DNA from: DASTCC01 sp035711465
Lineage (GTDB): Bacteria > Acidobacteriota > Vicinamibacteria > Vicinamibacterales > SCN-69-37
Direction of reading: 5' to 3'
Assembly (NCBI GenBank): GCA_035711465.1
Contig: DASTCC010000176.1
Span: forward strand, 1-19,393
Length of the DNA: 19,393 nucleotides
The notes beneath the pieces are model-generated. The model was not told the origin of the DNA. It saw only the letters and a program-made list of their open reading frames with translations, and made no database searches. Position numbers and translations under genes: made by a program. Positions 1-6,832 of the stretch are shown piece by piece. Each line of letters starts with the position of its first letter. Within the stretch, counting starts at the first letter, position 1.

Positions 1-113
1 ACGCGCTCTGCGATCGCCTGGTAGACGCCGGTGCCGTTGGCCCGCGATCCCGCACGGACGACCGCGGCGAGGACGAGGGCTTCGAACTCTCCGAGATGGT
101 CGCTGTGGCTCAT
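1..113 (-). CDS. PadR family transcriptional regulator, N-terminal fragment (runs off left edge)
   Basis: The minus strand reads MSHSDHLGEFEALVLAAVV followed by RAGSRANGTGVYQAIAER before the window ends. The 'LGEFEALVLAAV...G...GV.I...IE' pattern is the first helix and start of the winged-helix domain of PadR regulators, especially the short standalone type common in Acidobacteriota. That type usually sits beside a permease or other target gene, which would lie outside this window. Only about 37 residues are visible, so the recognition helix, wing and C-terminal dimerisation helix cannot be inspected. The ATG at 113 is preceded by no clear Shine-Dalgarno sequence. An A/T-rich patch lies about 27-50 bases upstream. 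The family call is fairly firm; the regulated genes are unknown. Confidence 0.75.
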   Translation of the reverse strand, partial: MSHSDHLGEFEALVLAAVVRAGSRANGTGVYQAIAER

Positions 114-139
114 GGGCGCGCCGGTGAGTTAGACGGGCC

Positions 140-160
140 AGTATAAAACAAAGTTTCTTA
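140..160. promoter_or_regulatory. A/T-rich divergent promoter/operator patch between PadR and winged-helix genes
   Basis: In otherwise GC-rich DNA this 21-base patch is strikingly A/T-rich. On the minus strand it contains TATACT (145 down to 140), a 5/6 match to a -10 box, oriented toward the PadR start at 113. On the plus strand it reads TATAAA (142-147). An AAAC-N3-GTTT inverted repeat sits at about 147-156. No convincing -35 box was found for either direction at 16-18 bp. A promoter with an autoregulatory PadR operator is plausible from position alone, but this is inference. Confidence 0.4.
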
Positions 161-213
161 CCTCGGCGGCCCCGACGTGCGAACTTCAGCGCCCGAACCT
201 CGTCGAAGAAGGC

Positions 214-726
214 ATGGACTCCGCGCCGATCCGCTTCGCCGATTTCGAGTTCGACGCCCGCACCCACGAGCTTCGTCGCAACGGCCGACCGGTGCCGATC
301 GAGCGCCAGCCCGCGCTCGCGCTGAGCCTGCTCGTAACTCGCGCCGGGCGTCTGGTCACGCGGGACGACTTGCGCGCCGCGATCTGGCCGGACGGAACGT
401 TCGTCGACTTCGATCGCGGCCTGAACTACTGCCTTCGGCAAGTCCGGGTCGCGCTCGGCGACGACGCGAAGGCGCCGGGCTTCGTCGAGACCGTGCCGCG
501 GCAAGGCTACCGATTCATCGCGGCGATCCGGATTGAATCGCGCGAGACGGCGGCAGAGAAGTCCGCCGTCTCAGCGACACCGCCGCGTTCGAGGTGGCGC
601 CTGCTCGCCGCGGCGACGTTGGCCGTTGCAGTAATCGGCGTCGCCGCCGAGTGGGGCCCGCGCAACGAGGCGCACCACCGGATCGCGGTCGGCATCGCGC
701 AAACCGTCCACAACTGGCTGTTCTGA
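214..726 (+). CDS. Short CadC-like winged-helix regulator with a C-terminal membrane segment
   Basis: The 170-residue protein begins with an OmpR/PhoB-type winged-helix domain (Trans_reg_C) at about residues 6-102. Family hallmarks are visible: FADFEFD...HELRRNG at the start, W58-P59 after the second helix, a DRGLNYCLRQVR recognition-helix region with N71, and the closing wing PRQGYRF (95-101). There is no receiver domain. A linker (about 103-128) leads to a short hydrophobic stretch (about 130-145, LLAAATLAVAVIGVAA) and a 25-residue tail. The membrane-tethered DNA-binding layout is that of CadC/ToxR relatives. Acidobacterial members of this type usually continue into long TPR or TolB-like sensor domains, which are absent here. 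The ATG at 214 has an AGAAGG Shine-Dalgarno just upstream. It is divergent from the PadR gene. Targets and signal are unknown. The 110 bases after the stop are C-rich, with repeated AAGCCC and CCTCAC words. Confidence 0.8.
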   Translation: MDSAPIRFADFEFDARTHELRRNGRPVPIERQPALALSLLVTRAGRLVTRDDLRAAIWPDGTFVDFDRGLNYCLRQVRVALGDDAKAPGFVETVPRQGYRFIAAIRIESRETAAEKSAVSATPPRSRWRLLAAATLAVAVIGVAAEWGPRNEAHHRIAVGIAQTVHNWLF

Positions 727-836
727 CGGAGACCCCAGAGCCCCAAGCCCGAAGCCCAAGCCTCACCCCGTCCTCACCTCAGCCTCACGTCGCAAGCGCT
801 CCAAACCTCGTCCCCAGGGACCAAGGAGTGTGCCTT

Positions 837-1481
837 ATGACGATGTGGAAGATCGCCGCGAGCGTGATGGGGCTTGGTCTCGCGGGAACTGCGGGCGTGT
901 TGTATGTCGGCTTCGGGGCGTTCCTGCCCTGGCGCGAACGCAGTGAAGCGGCCCGCGTCGCAGATCTCACTGGACTCGGTCAAGGGCAAGTCGTAGCTGA
1001 GATCGGCGCCGGATCCGGGCGCTTCGCCGGTGTGCTGGCCGATCGCGTCGGAATGACGGGCCGGGTCATCGCGACCGAGCTGCCCGGCGAGACGCTGGAT
1101 CGCTTGAAGGTCGCGCTCTCGGGACGATCGAACGTCTCGGTGGTCGCGGGAGCGAAGGGGCATGCCGGGCTGCCGGAGGCGTGCTGCGACCTCGTGATCA
1201 TGCGCAACGTCTATCACCACGCCGGCGGCGATCGAGTATTTGCCGACGAGCTGCGCCGCGCCGTCCGGCCGGGCGGCAGGCTGGTCGTCATCGACTTCGC
1301 TCCGGGCGGTCTCTGGTTTCACGGAGATGCGCCCGCCGATGCGACCGCGCGCCGACCCGGGCACGGGGTCGCGCCCGACGTGGCCGTGGCGGAGCTGGCG
1401 GGCGCCGGCTTCGTGCTCGATCGGCTCATCCAGCCCTGGGTGCGGCCGATGTGGCTCGCCCTGTTCGTGCGCCGCAGGTAG
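837..1481 (+). CDS. Membrane-anchored class I SAM-dependent methyltransferase
   Basis: The 214-residue protein starts with a hydrophobic segment (about residues 5-28), read as an N-terminal signal anchor or uncleaved signal peptide. A Rossmann methyltransferase domain follows. Motif I is VVAEIGAGSG (52-61). The acidic residue that would bind the SAM ribose is E81 in VIATELPG. Motif II is around CCDLVIMRNVYHH, and motif III is RAVRPGGRLVVIDFAPGG. The fold is of the UbiE/Methyltransf_11/25 type; the methyl acceptor cannot be read from the sequence. The start at 837 was chosen because AAGGAG lies at 823-828 with 8 bp spacing, whereas the reading frame extends further upstream without initiation signals. 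If the anchor is real, topology (cytoplasmic or periplasmic catalytic domain) is an open question, since SAM is cytoplasmic. The gene follows the winged-helix regulator after a 110-bp gap and may be its target. Confidence 0.8.
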   Translation: MTMWKIAASVMGLGLAGTAGVLYVGFGAFLPWRERSEAARVADLTGLGQGQVVAEIGAGSGRFAGVLADRVGMTGRVIATELPGETLDRLKVALSGRSNVSVVAGAKGHAGLPEACCDLVIMRNVYHHAGGDRVFADELRRAVRPGGRLVVIDFAPGGLWFHGDAPADATARRPGHGVAPDVAVAELAGAGFVLDRLIQPWVRPMWLALFVRRR

Positions 1482-1531
1482 TTCGATGCGGGCAGCGGGA
1501 AACATCATCTGTCCGCCCCCAGCGTCGACGT

Positions 1532-1573
1532 CGCCCGCCGCCCGCCGCCCGCCGCCTGCGGCCCGCAGCCGGC
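1532..1573. repeat. Decaying 7-bp tandem repeat (CGCCCGC)
   Basis: Three perfect copies of CGCCCGC occupy 1532-1552. Three degenerate copies follow in register: CGCCTGC at 1553-1559, GGCCCGC at 1560-1566 and AGCCGGC at 1567-1573. The array ends 5 bp before a predicted -35 box. It is noncoding, in the 152-bp gap between the methyltransferase and the S9 peptidase. Confidence 0.7.
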
Positions 1574-1578
1574 GCACG

Positions 1579-1607
1579 TTGCCTGCCGGCACGAATGCGC
1601 CGATAAT
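1579..1607 (+). promoter_or_regulatory. Sigma70-like promoter upstream of the S9 peptidase
   Basis: TTGCCT (1579-1584, 4/6 to the -35 consensus) and GATAAT (1602-1607, 5/6 to the -10 consensus) are separated by exactly 17 bp. The peptidase ATG follows at 1634, giving a leader of about 20 bases. The -10 box spans the junction of an 11-bp tandem repeat. This is a consensus match only. Confidence 0.5.
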
Positions 1608-1615
1608 GCGCCGAT
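1594..1615. repeat. Perfect 11-bp tandem duplication (AATGCGCCGAT x2)
   Basis: AATGCGCCGAT occurs at 1594-1604 and again immediately at 1605-1615. The unit length is close to one helical turn. The duplication creates the GATAAT sequence used as the predicted -10 box, so it may be a recent slippage event that shaped the promoter, or a pair of in-phase protein sites. Confidence 0.75.
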
Positions 1616-1633
1616 CCCCAGCCCGGGTGACCT

Positions 1634-4045
1634 ATGCGCAGACCCCTGACGCTCGTAGCCGTTGTGACCGGTTTCGTCGTGCTCGCGGCGCTTCCGGCCG
1701 CGCAGTCGACCACTTCCACCTACAAGATGCCGCCGAAGGTGATCGCGGACATCATGGACACCGCGCCGCTGCCGCTCGTGTCGGCGTCGCCGGATCGTTC
1801 GGTGCTGCTCCTGTCGCATCGCAAGAGCATGCCGAGCATCGCCGAAGTCTCCGCGCCGTTCCTGAGTCTCGCCGGCGCACGCGTGAACCCGCGGACGAAT
1901 GCGAATCGCACGCTCGGCGGGACGATCGGTCTCACGCTCAAGAGCGTCGCCGACGGGACGGAACGGAAGCTCGAACTGCCCGCGAGCGGAACGTTCAGCG
2001 GGAGTTTCTCGCCCGACGGCAAGAAGATCGGGATCACGCACACGACCGATTCAAGCGTGCGGCTGCTCGTCGCCGACGTCGCGACCGCGAAGGTCGCCGT
2101 GCTGGTCGATGGCGGCATCAACGGCCTCGGGGGCGGCTGCGGCTGGCTGAACGACTCGACCGGATTTCTCTGCGCGCTGATCCCGGCGGGCCGCGGCGCG
2201 ATGCCCGCGCCGCCCGCGGTGCCGAGCGGACCGAACATCCAGGAGAGCACCGGCATCACCGCGCCGGGCCGGACGTACCAGGATCTGCTGACCAGCCCGT
2301 ACGACGAGCAGCTCTACGACTACTTCTTCACCAGCCAGCCGACGTGGGTGATGCTCGACGGCACGAAAACGGCGCTCGGCAAGCCGGCGGTCTATGCCGG
2401 CATGCAGCCATCGACCGACGGCAAGTTCCTGGTCGTCACGCGCGTGAAGCGGCCGTACTCGTACGTCGCGCCGGCGTATCTCTTCCCGCGCGACGTCGAG
2501 CTCTGGGATCGCAGCGGCAAGATGGTGCGCGCGCTCGCCGACGTGCCGATGGGCGACCGCATGCCGATCACCGGCGTCTTCGCCGGACCGCGATCGTTCT
2601 CCTGGCATCCGATCGAGCCGGCGACGCTCTACTGGGTCGAAGCGCTCGACAAGGGCGATCTGGCGAACAAGGTGCCGCACCGCGATCGGCTGCTCTCGAT
2701 GAAGGCGCCGTTCTCCGGCGAGCCGGCAGAAGTCGCCAAAGTCGAGTGGCGCTACGGCGGCGTGCGTTTCACCGAGAAGGGCGTCGCGATGCTCTCGGAA
2801 AGCGACCGCGCGACGCGCAAGACGCGCACCTGGCTGTACGACAACGGCCTGCCCGGCACGCCGCGCAAGCTCTGGGAGCGGCTCTCCGAGGATCGCTACG
2901 GCGATCCCGGCTTCGCCATGACCCGGCCCGGGACATCGCTCGTGCTGCAGGTCGGCGACTCGATCTATCTCACCGGCTCCGGCGCCTCGCCGAAGGGCGA
3001 TCGGCCGTTCCTCGACCGGCTCAACCTGAAGACCCTGCAGAGCGAGCGGCTGTGGCAGTCCGATGATCAGAGCTACGAGTCGGTGGTCGGCCTGCTCGAC
3101 GACAACGCCGCGCGCGTGCTGACGTCGCGCGAGACCAAGGCGTCGCCGGCCAACTACACGGTGCGCGACGTCGCGGCGAAGACCTCGCGCGCGGTGACGA
3201 ACTTCCGCGATCCCTATCCGCAGCTGTCCGACGTTCAGAAGCAGCTCGTCACCTACAAGCGCGCGGACGGCGTCTCGCTCTCCGGCACCATCTACCTGCC
3301 GCCGAGCTACAAGCCCGGGCAGCGGCTGCCGATGTTCCTCTGGGCCTATCCGCAGGAATTCACGAGCGCCGACGCGGCCAGCCAGGTCGTCGGCTCGCCG
3401 AACCGGTTCACGACCGTCGGCGGCGCCTCGCACCTCCTGCTCCTGACGCAGGGCTACGCGATCTTCGACGGCCCGACGATGCCGATCATCGGGCCCGGGG
3501 AGACGGCCAACGACACCTACATCGAACAGCTCGTCGCCAGCGCGAAGGCCGCGGTCGACCACGCGGTCTCGAGCGGCGTCGCCGATCGCGATCGCATCGG
3601 CGTCGGCGGCCACAGCTACGGCGCGTTCATGACCGCGAACCTCCTGGCGCACTCGGATCTGTTCCGCGCCGGCGTGGCGAGGAGCGGCGCCTACAACCGG
3701 ACGCTGACGCCGTTCGGCTTCCAGGCCGAGACGCGCACCTTCTGGGAAGTGCCGGATCTCTATGGCAAGATGTCGCCGTTCTGGTTCGCGAACAAGATCA
3801 ACGCGCCGATCCTGATCATCCATGGCGAAAAGGACGACAACTCGGGCACGTTCCCGATCCAGTCGGAGCGGCTCTACATGGCGCTGAAAGGCTTCGGCAA
3901 GGTGGCGCGCTACGTGACGCTGCCGGGCGAGTCCCACGGCTACGCCGCCCGCGAATCCAACATGCACGTCGTCGCCGAGACCGTCGAGTGGCTCGACAAG
4001 TACGTCAAGAACGCGACGCCGAACACGACCGGCCCAGGCCGATGA
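1634..4045 (+). CDS. Exported S9D-type serine peptidase, glutamyl endopeptidase-like
   Basis: This 803-residue protein has a signal peptide at residues 1 to about 23 (basic MRRP, hydrophobic core, LPAAQ). A long beta-propeller domain follows, then a C-terminal alpha/beta-hydrolase domain. The nucleophile is Ser661 in GGHSYGAFMTANLLAHSD. The acid is Asp734 in HGEKDDNSG, and the base is His768 in PGESHGY. The segments SGAYNRTLTPFGFQ and GGHSYGAFMTANLLAH, and the N-terminal motif YKMPPKVIADIMD, closely resemble plant chloroplast glutamyl endopeptidase (CGEP, MEROPS S9D). That makes cleavage after Glu the best prediction, though specificity is inferred. As in other S9 enzymes the propeller should restrict access to oligopeptides or unfolded chains. 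The signal peptide puts it in the periplasm or outside. The start has a GGGTGA stretch upstream and a well-placed promoter. An ATG overlaps the stop as ATGA (4042-4045), in frame with the next gene, so the two are likely co-transcribed. Confidence 0.9.
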   Translation: MRRPLTLVAVVTGFVVLAALPAAQSTTSTYKMPPKVIADIMDTAPLPLVSASPDRSVLLLSHRKSMPSIAEVSAPFLSLAGARVNPRTNANRTLGGTIGLTLKSVADGTERKLELPASGTFSGSFSPDGKKIGITHTTDSSVRLLVADVATAKVAVLVDGGINGLGGGCGWLNDSTGFLCALIPAGRGAMPAPPAVPSGPNIQESTGITAPGRTYQDLLTSPYDEQLYDYFFTSQPTWVMLDGTKTALGKPAVYAGMQPSTDGKFLVVTRVKRPYSYVAPAYLFPRDVELWDRSGKMVRALADVPMGDRMPITGVFAGPRSFSWHPIEPATLYWVEALDKGDLANKVPHRDRLLSMKAPFSGEPAEVAKVEWRYGGVRFTEKGVAMLSESDRATRKTRTWLYDNGLPGTPRKLWERLSEDRYGDPGFAMTRPGTSLVLQVGDSIYLTGSGASPKGDRPFLDRLNLKTLQSERLWQSDDQSYESVVGLLDDNAARVLTSRETKASPANYTVRDVAAKTSRAVTNFRDPYPQLSDVQKQLVTYKRADGVSLSGTIYLPPSYKPGQRLPMFLWAYPQEFTSADAASQVVGSPNRFTTVGGASHLLLLTQGYAIFDGPTMPIIGPGETANDTYIEQLVASAKAAVDHAVSSGVADRDRIGVGGHSYGAFMTANLLAHSDLFRAGVARSGAYNRTLTPFGFQAETRTFWEVPDLYGKMSPFWFANKINAPILIIHGEKDDNSGTFPIQSERLYMALKGFGKVARYVTLPGESHGYAARESNMHVVAETVEWLDKYVKNATPNTTGPGR

Positions 4046-4068
4046 GAGTCCGCGAGGAGGCACAGTCG

Positions 4069-4932
4069 ATGCGCACGTCACGTATTCCCCGAACCGGTCC
4101 CGCCGTCTGGGTGGCGTCCGCGACCGCCGCGGTATTGCTGATCTCCGTCGGGATCCGCGCCGCGCAGGCGCCGCAGATGCCGGCCGGCCCGCCGGCCCGG
4201 ATGATTCCGACCGCGGCAAGCTCGATCCTTCTCAACCCGGACGCGCTCTACGGCGCGAACGTCTCGCTCATCGCCTCGGTCGAGACGGTCCTCTCGAAGA
4301 CGGCGTTCTCGGTCGATCAGGATCCGGCGAACGCGACCGGCAAGGACCTGCTGATCCTCGCGCCGTCGCTGCAGCAGGCGCCGGACGCGAACGCGCAGAT
4401 CACGGTCATCGGCGAGGTCTTCAAGTTCGCGCCGGAAGAAGTGGCGAAGCGCGCCAAAGGCTACACGCTCGACCTGCCGGCCGACCAGGTGGAGAAGTTC
4501 CTCGGCAAGCCGGCGGTGCTGGCGACATCGGTGATCTCGCCGAAGCTCGTCGATCTCGCCAAGCGCCTGCCGCCGCCGATGACGCCGGACGAGATCGCGC
4601 TCGACAAGGCAATGAAGAGCGTGAGCGCGTCCTTCAACGCGGCGCGCCCGGCGCTCGAAGCCTCGAACGCCGCCGACGCGAAGACCAGCCTCGCCGGGGT
4701 CAAGGCCGGCCTCGCCGAAGCGCAGGCATTCTTCAAGAAGAACAAGGTCACCGACGCGATCGGCTGGGCCGACGAAGCCACCAAGCTGGTCGAGACGATT
4801 GAAGGCGCGGTCGCGACCGGCAACTGGGACGCCGCGCGCAGCAACGTCCCGACGCTGCAGCAGAAGTGCACGCAGTGCCACACCGCGCGCCGCGAGCGCT
4901 TCGACGACGGGACCTACAGATTCAAAGGCTGA
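4069..4932 (+). CDS. Exported monoheme cytochrome c'/c556-like protein with an N-terminal beta domain
   Basis: The 287-residue protein has an N-terminal signal sequence or anchor (about residues 10-33). A beta-rich domain (about 55-155, including NVSLIASVETVLSKTAF and AQITVIGEVFKF) resembles a small OB-like barrel. A predicted helical bundle (about 172-287) ends in the heme c site CTQCH (267-271). One CXXCH near the C-terminus of a four-helix bundle, followed by RRERFDDGTYRFKG, is the cytochrome c'/c556 arrangement. Covalent heme attachment after export to the periplasm is therefore expected. The redox partner is unknown. ATG 4069 was chosen because GAGGAGG precedes it at about 8 bp and it gives a clean signal peptide. 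The in-frame ATG at 4042 overlaps the previous stop but has no better ribosome site and would add nine charged residues. It probably shares a transcript with the peptidase. The fusion of the beta domain to the heme bundle is the notable point; its role is not recognised. Confidence 0.75.
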   Translation: MRTSRIPRTGPAVWVASATAAVLLISVGIRAAQAPQMPAGPPARMIPTAASSILLNPDALYGANVSLIASVETVLSKTAFSVDQDPANATGKDLLILAPSLQQAPDANAQITVIGEVFKFAPEEVAKRAKGYTLDLPADQVEKFLGKPAVLATSVISPKLVDLAKRLPPPMTPDEIALDKAMKSVSASFNAARPALEASNAADAKTSLAGVKAGLAEAQAFFKKNKVTDAIGWADEATKLVETIEGAVATGNWDAARSNVPTLQQKCTQCHTARRERFDDGTYRFKG

Positions 4933-4945
4933 AGAACGCTGATGA

Positions 4946-5064
4946 ACATTGAACCTTGGAGGGCCGTGGAGGGCCGTGGAGAATGCGCTTTTCGAAGAGC
5001 AGGTTCCAAGGACCTTCGAAAAAGAATTCTCCACGGCCCTCGACGGCCCTCCAACGTTTAATGT
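4946..5064. repeat. Large imperfect inverted repeat between convergent genes
   Basis: The left arm (4946-4997) and right arm (5014-5064) are about 51 bases each, with roughly five mismatches or indels, around a 16-base loop. The innermost paired block is CTTTTCGAAG against CTTCGAAAAAG, and the core is GGAGGGCCGT repeated twice (4958-4977). Outer blocks pair ACATT with AATGT. The element fills nearly the entire gap between two converging genes (stops at 4932 and 5071). Transcribed from either side it would form a very long hairpin, so a bidirectional terminator is one role. Its size and internal direct repeat are also compatible with a REP/BIME-like or MITE-like mobile repeat. No clear target-site duplication was seen at its ends. 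Confidence 0.8.
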
Positions 5065-5070
5065 CTTGAT

Positions 5071-5778
5071 CTATCTCTTCCACACCGCAATCACCGTCTT
5101 CCCCGCGGCGTAGCCGACCAGCGGATCGATCAGCTTCGAGGTCGGGATGATCCACGTGTCCCAGAACTGGATCTGGCCGATCGTCGGCGAGGACGCTTTG
5201 AGCACGGCGCGGTTCATCAGCGACGCGAACATGCCGATCGAATCGAGGTAGAACGCGCGCACCAGCGGCAGGCCCGGGGGCGCGGCCGCCAGCAGGGTCT
5301 TGCGGCTGTAGCGGCGGAAGTGTCCGACCGCCTTGTCGAACTCGCTGAACAGAAAGTTGTGCGCCGGCGCCAGCACGATCAGGCAGCCGCCGGGCCGCAG
5401 ACGCGCGGAGGCGCGGCGGAGCTCCGAGTGGTCCTCTTCGATGTGCTCGAGGACGTCGATGTAGAGCACGGTGTCGAAGCGCTCGTCGGCGGCCAGCGTC
5501 GAGACCGTCCCGTGGCGCGCGTGCACCGGCACGCCGAGCGGTCTGGCGCGCAGCGCGTTCTCGAGCGTCGCCAGCAGGCGGGCGTCTGGCTCGAGGCACG
5601 TCCACGACGTCGTCGCCGGCGTGCGGAGAAACGGCGCCGTCCCGCCGATGCCGGCGCCGACCTCGAGGACGTCGCCCTTGATGTACGGAGCGAGCTTGGC
5701 CGCGTAGTAGCTCTTCCAGCGTTTGGCGTGACGGAACAGGTCGAGCTCTTCGCCCTGGTAGGTGTAGTTCTCGATCAC
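5071..5778 (-). CDS. Class I SAM-dependent methyltransferase of the envelope-glycan cluster
   Basis: The 235-residue protein is a Methyltransf_23/UbiG-type enzyme. Motif I is VLEVGAGIGG (37-46) and the ribose-binding acid is E63 in CLEPD. The motif II region is FDTVLYIDVLEHIEEDHSEL and motif III is LRPGGCLIVLAPAHNFLFSEFD. The C-terminal part, GHFRRYSRKTL and the closing GKTVIAVWKR, is typical of methyltransferases encoded beside polyprenyl-phosphate or sugar glycosyltransferases. The start is a GTG at 5778 whose last two bases form the TGA stop of the upstream glycosyltransferase (GTGA overlap), implying translational coupling. The frame stays open far upstream but lacks start signals and would lie inside the glycosyltransferase. 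The substrate is probably a glycan or lipid-linked sugar, inferred from the neighbour only. The gene ends just before the large inverted repeat. Confidence 0.85.
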   Translation of the reverse strand: MIENYTYQGEELDLFRHAKRWKSYYAAKLAPYIKGDVLEVGAGIGGTAPFLRTPATTSWTCLEPDARLLATLENALRARPLGVPVHARHGTVSTLAADERFDTVLYIDVLEHIEEDHSELRRASARLRPGGCLIVLAPAHNFLFSEFDKAVGHFRRYSRKTLLAAAPPGLPLVRAFYLDSIGMFASLMNRAVLKASSPTIGQIQFWDTWIIPTSKLIDPLVGYAAGKTVIAVWKR

Positions 5779-6803
5779 TCGACCATCTCTCGCGGGGGCC
5801 GGACCGGCAGAGCCGTCGCGCGCGCGGCCGGGAAGACGCGGACCGTGCCGCTGACGAAGTACTCGTAGTCGCGAATCAACAGGAACGACGGATGCGATCG
5901 CGCGTGCAGCACCAGGAACACGAACAGCACCGCGAACGCCAGCGTCTGCAGCAGCACCACGACGAGCAGACCGACGGCGTTGGTCGCCCATCCCGGAATC
6001 GCCAGCGTCGTCCAGAGCTTCAGGCCGACGACGACGCCGAGGAGCGCACCGACGAGGACGGTGAGGATCGCGGCCAGGCAGAGCATCCGCACGCCGATGA
6101 TCTCGGCATGGACGGAGAGCGCGCTCAGGCCGTGGCCGACGAGCGACACGAAGTTCATCCGCGACCTGCCCTGGAGCCGCGTCGCGCGCGTCGTCGGCAC
6201 CAGCACGCGCGGCAGCCGCGCCTTGAACACGGCCGCGGCGTAGTGATTCCACAACTCCGATACCGAGACCAGGCGCCGCAGCTGCGTGGCCGGGATGACG
6301 CTGAAGTTGCCGACCCGGACCGGGATGCCGGTGAGCGCGCGGTGCGCCCAGCGATAGGAATGGTAGAGCACGCGGAACGTCGTCGATTCCGAGCGCCGCC
6401 GCCGCTCGGCGAAGACGATGCGGGCGCCGTGGCCGTTGCGCATTTCGGCGACGAGGTGCGGGACGTCGCCGGGCGCGTCCTCGCCGTCGCCGTCCATCAC
6501 CACGACCGCTTCGACCGGCATCCGCTCGGCGATGAACGCGAGGCCGATGGCGATGGCGCGCTGATGTCCGAGGTTTCGGCGCAGCGTCAGCACCTCGACA
6601 CGCTCGATTGCTTTCAGCGTCAGCTCCGAGAGCGCCGCCGGCGCTTCGGTCGTCGAGCCATCGTCGACGAGAATCACGCGCGCGCCGAGGTGTGCCGCGT
6701 GCAGGCTCTCGTCGAGGCGGGGCAGGAGCATCGCCACGGCGTCCCAGTCGTCGTAGATCGGAATCAGCACGGCGAGCGCGTCGGGCTGCGGCTGCATCGA
6801 CAT
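5775..6803 (-). CDS. GT2 family glycosyltransferase with two C-terminal membrane helices
   Basis: The 342-residue protein opens with the GT-A fold signature AVLIPIYDDW (11-20) and VDDGS (46-50). RRNLGHQRAIAIGL (75-88) and the metal-binding DGDGED (104-109) follow; relatives such as DPM1, GtrB and ArnC usually have DADLQDPP here. LQGRSRMNF, ahead of the membrane part, matches the acceptor-side SR motif of that group. Two hydrophobic helices lie at about 237-259 and 274-299, with a short cytoplasmic tail. The architecture fits transfer of a sugar from a nucleotide donor to polyprenyl phosphate or a membrane-bound acceptor on the cytoplasmic face. The ATG at 6803 is used; a second ATG two codons in cannot be excluded. 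It overlaps the methyltransferase by 4 bp and diverges from the GT-C-like gene across 29 bp, so both promoters must be compact or overlap coding DNA. Confidence 0.85.
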   Translation of the reverse strand: MSMQPQPDALAVLIPIYDDWDAVAMLLPRLDESLHAAHLGARVILVDDGSTTEAPAALSELTLKAIERVEVLTLRRNLGHQRAIAIGLAFIAERMPVEAVVVMDGDGEDAPGDVPHLVAEMRNGHGARIVFAERRRRSESTTFRVLYHSYRWAHRALTGIPVRVGNFSVIPATQLRRLVSVSELWNHYAAAVFKARLPRVLVPTTRATRLQGRSRMNFVSLVGHGLSALSVHAEIIGVRMLCLAAILTVLVGALLGVVVGLKLWTTLAIPGWATNAVGLLVVVLLQTLAFAVLFVFLVLHARSHPSFLLIRDYEYFVSGTVRVFPAARATALPVRPPREMVE

Positions 6804-6832
6804 CCGGGTCTCTGTAAGATAGCTCGATTCAC

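Noticed and set aside
594..836. N-terminal extension of the membrane-anchored methyltransferase back to 594
   Set aside because: It overlaps the winged-helix gene, has no ribosome site and would bury the hydrophobic segment internally; ATG 837 has AAGGAG at good spacing.
727..836. C-rich repeated words (AAGCCC, CCTCAC) between the regulator and the methyltransferase, considered as a CRISPR-like or regulatory array
   Set aside because: Units are short, irregular and without spacers of constant length; simple C-rich leader sequence explains them.
2051..4219. Long open frame (722 codons) on the minus strand opposite the S9 peptidase
   Set aside because: It is antisense to a clearly recognisable peptidase, is extremely Arg/Ala-rich with no domain signature, and is the usual shadow frame of GC-rich coding DNA.
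4946..5064. The large inverted repeat considered as IS terminal repeats of a degraded insertion sequence
   Set aside because: Only 16 bases lie between the arms, there is no transposase remnant, and no target duplication was seen; it is kept as a repeat element of uncertain type.
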